Shown: one piece after another, positions 60,722-64,000 of the stretch
Layout of the letters: each line of letters starts with the position of its first letter
How positions within the stretch are numbered: the stretch's first letter is position 1
Assembly: GCA_900316525.1 (NCBI GenBank)
Contig: ONDF01000024.1
Span: 1-64,000, forward strand
Origin: an uncultured Bacteroidales bacterium
GTDB lineage: Bacteria; Bacteroidota; Bacteroidia; Bacteroidales; UBA932
Length of the DNA: 64,000 nt
Direction of reading: 5' to 3'
The notes under the pieces: generated by a model
What the model saw: only the letters and a program-made list of their open reading frames with translations
Told to the model about the DNA's origin: nothing
The model's database searches: none
Program-made: the position numbers and the translations under genes

Positions 60722-61996
60722 ATGACAAATACCATTCTTTTCGCCATCCTCGTGATGTTCGTGGTCACGCTCATCCTCGTGGCCCTGCTCCTCTGGATCA
60801 AGAGCGCCCTCACCCCGTCCGGTTCCGTCAAGGTCTCCATCAACGGAGGCTCCAAGGAACTGGAGGTCACCCCCGGCGGCGACCTGATGCACACCCTCGC
60901 CGACCACGGCATCTTCCTCCCTTCCGCCTGCGGCGGCAAGGCCAACTGCGGACAGTGCAAACTGCAGGTCCTCGAAGGCGGCGGAACCATCCTCCCCACC
61001 GAGACCGGTTTCTTCTCCCGCAAGCAGATCAAGGACGGCTGGCGCCTCGGCTGCCAGGTCAAGGTCAAGGACAACCTCCAGATCGCCGTTCCGGAATCCG
61101 CCCTCAGCGTGAAGAAGCTCGAGTGCGAAGTCATCTCCAACGAGAACGTCGCGACCTTCATCAAGGAATTCACCGTCCGTCTCCCGGAAGGCGAGCACAT
61201 CGACTTCAAGTCCGGCGAGTACATCCAGATTGACATTCCGGAGTACGAGGCCGATTTCTCCGACATGGGTGTCGCTCCCATTTACATGGGCGACTGGGAG
61301 AAATACGGCATCACCTCGCTGAAGTACAAGAATACCGAGCCCACGATCCGCGCCTACTCCATGGCCTCGTATCCGGCCGAGAAGGACGTCATCAAGCTCA
61401 ACGTGCGTATCGCGACCCCTCCGTTCGACCGCACCCAGCCGAAGGGCGTGTTCAAGTTTGTCCCGGGCGTTCCTCCGGGAATCGCCTCCACCTATGTCTT
61501 CTCCCGCAAGAAAGGTGACAAGGTGATGATCAGCGGTCCTTACGGCGAGTTCCTCCTTCCGAAGGACGACCCGGACACCCAGGAGTACATCTTCGTGGGC
61601 GGCGGCGCCGGCATGGCTCCGCTCCGCAGCCACATCATGCACCTGTTCAAGACCCTCAAGACCAAGAAGCCGGTCCGCTTCTTCTACGGCGCCCGCGCCC
61701 TCGTCGAGGCCTTCTACCTGGAGGACTTCGCCGAGATCGAGAAGGAGTTCCCGAACTTCCACTTCACCCTGGCCCTCGACCGTCCGGACCCGGCCGCCGA
61801 TGCCGCCGGCGTGAAGTACACCCCCGGCTTCGTCCATAACGTGATGTACGAGACCTACCTCAAGAACCACGAGGCTCCCGAGGACATCAAGTACTTCATG
61901 TGCGGCCCGCCCATGATGGTCAAGTGCGTGAACGAACTCCTCGACTCCCTGGGCGTTGCTCCCGAGAGCATCCTCTACGACAATTTTGGCGGTTAA
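60722..61996 (+). CDS. nqrF: Na+-NQR subunit F (NADH-oxidising flavoprotein)
   Basis: 424 aa from the ATG at 60722. One membrane helix (about 5-27), a 2Fe-2S ferredoxin domain (SACGGKANCGQCKLQV), the FAD-binding domain (IRAYSMASYPAEKDVI) and the NADH domain (VFVGGGAGMAPLRSH-like IFVGGGAGMAPLRSHIMHL, YFMCGPPMMVKCV). It takes electrons from NADH into the complex. Last gene of the operon, followed by a terminator. An upstream ATG (60695) overlaps the end of nqrE and is not needed. Confidence 0.97.
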   Translation: MTNTILFAILVMFVVTLILVALLLWIKSALTPSGSVKVSINGGSKELEVTPGGDLMHTLADHGIFLPSACGGKANCGQCKLQVLEGGGTILPTETGFFSRKQIKDGWRLGCQVKVKDNLQIAVPESALSVKKLECEVISNENVATFIKEFTVRLPEGEHIDFKSGEYIQIDIPEYEADFSDMGVAPIYMGDWEKYGITSLKYKNTEPTIRAYSMASYPAEKDVIKLNVRIATPPFDRTQPKGVFKFVPGVPPGIASTYVFSRKKGDKVMISGPYGEFLLPKDDPDTQEYIFVGGGAGMAPLRSHIMHLFKTLKTKKPVRFFYGARALVEAFYLEDFAEIEKEFPNFHFTLALDRPDPAADAAGVKYTPGFVHNVMYETYLKNHEAPEDIKYFMCGPPMMVKCVNELLDSLGVAPESILYDNFGG

Positions 61997-62012
61997 TCGC
62001 TTCCATCTACAG

Positions 62013-62045
62013 AAAACCCCGACTCTGAACGAGCCGGGGTTTTTT
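62013..62045 (+). terminator. terminator of the nqr operon
   Basis: CCCCGACTC and GAGCCGGGG (one mismatch) around TGAAC, with AAAA before and TTTTTT after. Confidence 0.8.
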
Positions 62046-62048
62046 CTT

Positions 62049-62078
62049 GTCATTCCGAGCGTGAAGCGAAGGAATCTC
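62049..62078 (+). repeat. dispersed palindromic repeat (GTCATTCCGAGCG type)
   Basis: GTCATTCCGAGCG followed by GCGAAGGAATCTC. It ends on the stop codon of the convergent DUF47 gene, directly behind the nqr terminator. Confidence 0.8.
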
Positions 62079-62734
62079 TATTCATGCAGGAACCGCATCA
62101 CCATCAAGCGGACGCAGTCGGCGACGTGCTTCTGGGAGTCGGTCGCCTTTTCGAGGGTTTCCGCGAGGTTCTTGTACTTGGTCATTTCGCGCATGTCCTG
62201 CTCCTCGGCGAAGATGTAGCCGATGTATTCCTCGTAGGCGTCGTCGGCGGCGTGTTCCATCTCGGTGACGCGGTCGCAGAGCAGGGAGATGTCCGTGGCC
62301 TTGTGGCGGATGTGCCAGATCAGGGGCAGGAGTTCCTGGAGCGCGTAGGCCTCGCCGCGGATGAGCTGCGCGAGGTCCCGGAGCTGCTGGTCGATCTTGC
62401 GGGGCTTGTAGATCTGGACGGCCTTCGCGGCATCCTTGATGACGTCCAGGCTGTCGTCCATGGACATGGCGATGGTCGAGAGGTCCGTGCGGCTCAGGGA
62501 GCCCATGACGCGCTCGGAGAGCTGCTCGCGGAAGTCCTGCAGGAGGGCGTCGCCCTGCGTCTCGCTGGATTTGATCTCGCGCTGGAGCATGTTCCACTGC
62601 ACAGGGTCCACGTCGGCGAGCATGCGGACCAGGGTGTCGGAGCACTGGCACAGGAGTTCGGCCTGCCGCGTAAAGAAGGGGGTCAGGTCGCGCTTGCCGT
62701 CAAAAAGGTGGCGTAAAGTTCGTAAAAGATGCAT
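62078..62734 (-). CDS. DUF47 (PhoU-like) family protein
   Basis: 218 aa, all helical. LEHVP-like and DRVTEMEHAADDAYEEYI are typical of DUF47, a PhoU-related family; VTEMEHAAD is the conserved Glu/Asp-rich metal-binding type motif. DUF47 genes usually stand next to a PiT phosphate transporter; none is seen here. It may tune phosphate uptake. The 3' end is overlapped by a dispersed repeat. Confidence 0.8.
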   Translation of the reverse strand: MHLLRTLRHLFDGKRDLTPFFTRQAELLCQCSDTLVRMLADVDPVQWNMLQREIKSSETQGDALLQDFREQLSERVMGSLSRTDLSTIAMSMDDSLDVIKDAAKAVQIYKPRKIDQQLRDLAQLIRGEAYALQELLPLIWHIRHKATDISLLCDRVTEMEHAADDAYEEYIGYIFAEEQDMREMTKYKNLAETLEKATDSQKHVADCVRLMVMRFLHE

Positions 62735-62859
62735 AAAAATAATTCTTACGCTTGCATTTTTTCTATCCTAACAGGACAAGAAACAATGAAAGTGAATAAA
62801 AATCATAAAAAGTTTCAGGTCAGCGATGCGTTTTCAGCCCGATTGTCCGCCTCCTTCCG

Positions 62860-62867
62860 TAGCTTTG
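62860..62867 (+). promoter_or_regulatory. -7 box for the fimbrial anchor gene
   Basis: TAGCTTTG, 25 bases before the ATG at 62892. It lies inside longer open frames starting upstream, which supports the 62892 start. Confidence 0.6.
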
Positions 62868-62891
62868 CACCAACACAACATCGCGCTGAAC

Positions 62892-63917
62892 ATGTCAAAA
62901 GGCCGGATTCTGAAATACATTCCCTTACGCTTCTTTTCCCGTTACGGGCGCCGCCTGTCTGCGGCAACACGGGGTGCGGTCTGGCACCTGCCGGCCTTTT
63001 TGTTCCTTGCCTGTTCGCCTCTTCCGCTGCCGGAGGAACCTGTTCCCGCGGTACGGAAGTCACAAATTTATATAAACGCATCCGGAAAAACAAACATCCA
63101 GGGCCTCGATCTGTTATTTTTTCAGGACGGACCTCTGTTCCGGCTGGACGCTTACCAGCATTTGGAGCGGGTTTCCGGCAACCGCGTGACCGGGACATCG
63201 TCCACGGCCGCGCGGAAAGTCGTCATCCTCTCCAACTATCCCGCGGACGCCTTCGCCTGGAGCGGCGTCCGCAGCCTCGAATCCCTCGCGGACCTTCCCT
63301 TCCGGCTGGCGGACGAGGATCCGGACGCGCCGATGCTGTACGGCGAATCGGCGGCCGGGACGATGGGGCAGGTCGTCCTGCGGCCGATGCTCGCGAAAAT
63401 CGTCCTCCGGTCCATCGCCTGCGACTTCACCGGACGGGCGTATGCCGGAGAGCGGCTGCAGGACGTGCGCGCGTACCTCACCTACGCCTCGCAGGAGTGC
63501 CGGCCGTTCGCGCCGGAGGACGCCCCGTCCTCCTGGCTGAACGCCGGCCGGCTGGACGAGGCGGGGACGGCGGCGCTCGCCCACCCCGAGGCCGTCCTCC
63601 GCGACCTCGCCGCATCCCTGGGCGGCCGGATCTACCCCGCGGCCGGCTTCCTCTGCTACCCGAACCCGTCGGACGGCTCCGAATTCGGCAGCCCCGTCAC
63701 CCGGCTGGTGATCGAAGGAAAGCTCCGGGGAACGACCTACTACTATCCCATCGACCTGCCCGGCCTGAAGGCCGACGTGCAGTACCGGATGGACGTAACC
63801 CTCACCCGGGCCGGCACGACCGACCCGGACACCCCGGCCGTCGCCGGTTCCATCCGCCTGGAAAGCCAGGTCCTGGACTGGGACGCACGCGCCTGGGAAG
63901 ACATACATTACCGTTGA
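62892..63917 (+). CDS. Mfa2/FimB-type fimbrial anchor lipoprotein
   Basis: 341 aa. A long basic N-terminus leads to a hydrophobic stretch ending FLFLAC (lipid Cys about residue 42). The body (QIYINASGKTNIQGLDLLFF, KVVILSNYP, PMLAKIVLRSIACDF, GFLCYPNPSDGSE, RLVIEGKLRGTTYYYPIDLP) follows the Mfa2/FimB pattern of two transthyretin-like domains. Such proteins anchor major fimbriae in the outer membrane and start their assembly. The next gene begins 19 bases later and also codes for a lipoprotein, as expected for a fimbrial cluster. Confidence 0.78.
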   Translation: MSKGRILKYIPLRFFSRYGRRLSAATRGAVWHLPAFLFLACSPLPLPEEPVPAVRKSQIYINASGKTNIQGLDLLFFQDGPLFRLDAYQHLERVSGNRVTGTSSTAARKVVILSNYPADAFAWSGVRSLESLADLPFRLADEDPDAPMLYGESAAGTMGQVVLRPMLAKIVLRSIACDFTGRAYAGERLQDVRAYLTYASQECRPFAPEDAPSSWLNAGRLDEAGTAALAHPEAVLRDLAASLGGRIYPAAGFLCYPNPSDGSEFGSPVTRLVIEGKLRGTTYYYPIDLPGLKADVQYRMDVTLTRAGTTDPDTPAVAGSIRLESQVLDWDARAWEDIHYR

Positions 63918-63936
63918 TTGATGGAGGAGACAAGCG

Positions 63937-64000
63937 ATGAGAAGAGTCGGCATCCTGCCCGTGTTGTTGTTAAGCTTGGTGATAGGATGTAATAGTTGGA
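63937..64000 (+). CDS. start of a lipoprotein gene (partial, window end)
   Basis: 21 codons visible: MRRVGILPVLLLSLVIGCNS, a lipoprotein signal with the lipid Cys18. GGAGGAG lies 9-15 bases upstream. Probably the next fimbrial subunit, judged only by its neighbour. Confidence 0.65.
   Translation, partial: MRRVGILPVLLLSLVIGCNSW

Overview
Most of the window (about 3.7 kb to 64 kb) reads as the chromosome of a GC-rich Bacteroidales bacterium. It carries SusC/SusD nutrient-uptake genes, BACON-domain lipoproteins, a Mfa2/FimB-type fimbrial anchor, a seven-gene Bacteroidetes-style V-type ATPase operon and a Na+-NQR operon. Many genes are preceded by the Bacteroidetes -7 box TAnnTTTG and lack a Shine-Dalgarno sequence. 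The first ~3.7 kb is different: genes have strong GGAGG-type ribosome sites and a -35/-10 promoter with 17-bp spacing, and encode a polysaccharide deacetylase, a YerC/TrpR-like regulator and a PcrA helicase of Firmicutes (Clostridia) type. The two parts meet inside one open reading frame, where the helicase C-terminus runs in frame into the second half of a Bacteroidales ABC-F ATPase. I read this as an assembly chimera, with a real fusion as the less likely alternative.

Layout. 1-3.7 kb: Clostridia-like segment. 3.7-8.4 kb: ABC-F fragment, a RAYT-type (REP-associated tyrosine) transposase with REP-like palindromes around it, and an ECF sigma / membrane protein / secreted protein / outer-membrane barrel operon ending in another palindrome. 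8.4-15.7 kb: V-ATPase operon (E, DUF2764, A, B, D, I, K). 15.7-22.3 kb: outer-membrane protein, winged-helix protein, tRNA-Glu, DUF486 membrane protein, phosphohexomutase, NamZ-like protein, ribosomal protein L31 type B, radical-SAM/SPASM enzyme, YkvA-like protein. 22.4-38.0 kb: uptake locus (metallophosphoesterase, SusC, SusD, BACON lipoprotein on the minus strand; GH38 alpha-mannosidase and an organophosphate antiporter on the plus strand). 38.1-40.5 kb: grpE, dnaJ, rplS, tRNA-Arg. 40.5-44.2 kb: remnant next to the tRNA, then proC-proB-proA. 44.4-51.6 kb: flavodoxin-like lipoprotein, a fungal-type GH54 arabinofuranosidase with a VKOR-DsbA disulfide enzyme directly behind it, a DUF4493-type lipoprotein, a HicB antitoxin with a broken HicA. 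51.6-64 kb: tRNA-Gly, glutamine synthetase family enzyme, UvrD/PcrA helicase, nqrABCDEF, DUF47 protein, fimbrial anchor and a partial lipoprotein.

How the parts work together. The V-ATPase membrane ring protein keeps the residues that bind Na+ in the Enterococcus hirae enzyme, and a complete Na+-NQR sits in the same window, so the cell probably couples respiration and ATP chemistry through sodium. The SusCD locus with a phosphoesterase, GH38 mannosidase and GlpT/UhpT-type antiporter fits use of a phosphorylated mannose-containing glycan (inference). The GH54 enzyme carries the cysteine pairs seen in its fungal relatives and is followed after 2 bases by an enzyme that makes disulfides, which suggests dedicated oxidative folding.

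The most unusual genome-level feature is a set of short dispersed palindromic repeats (GTCATTYCGAGCG type and CCTGAGCCTGTCGAAGG type). They lie between genes but also inside at least three coding sequences, where they are translated in frame.
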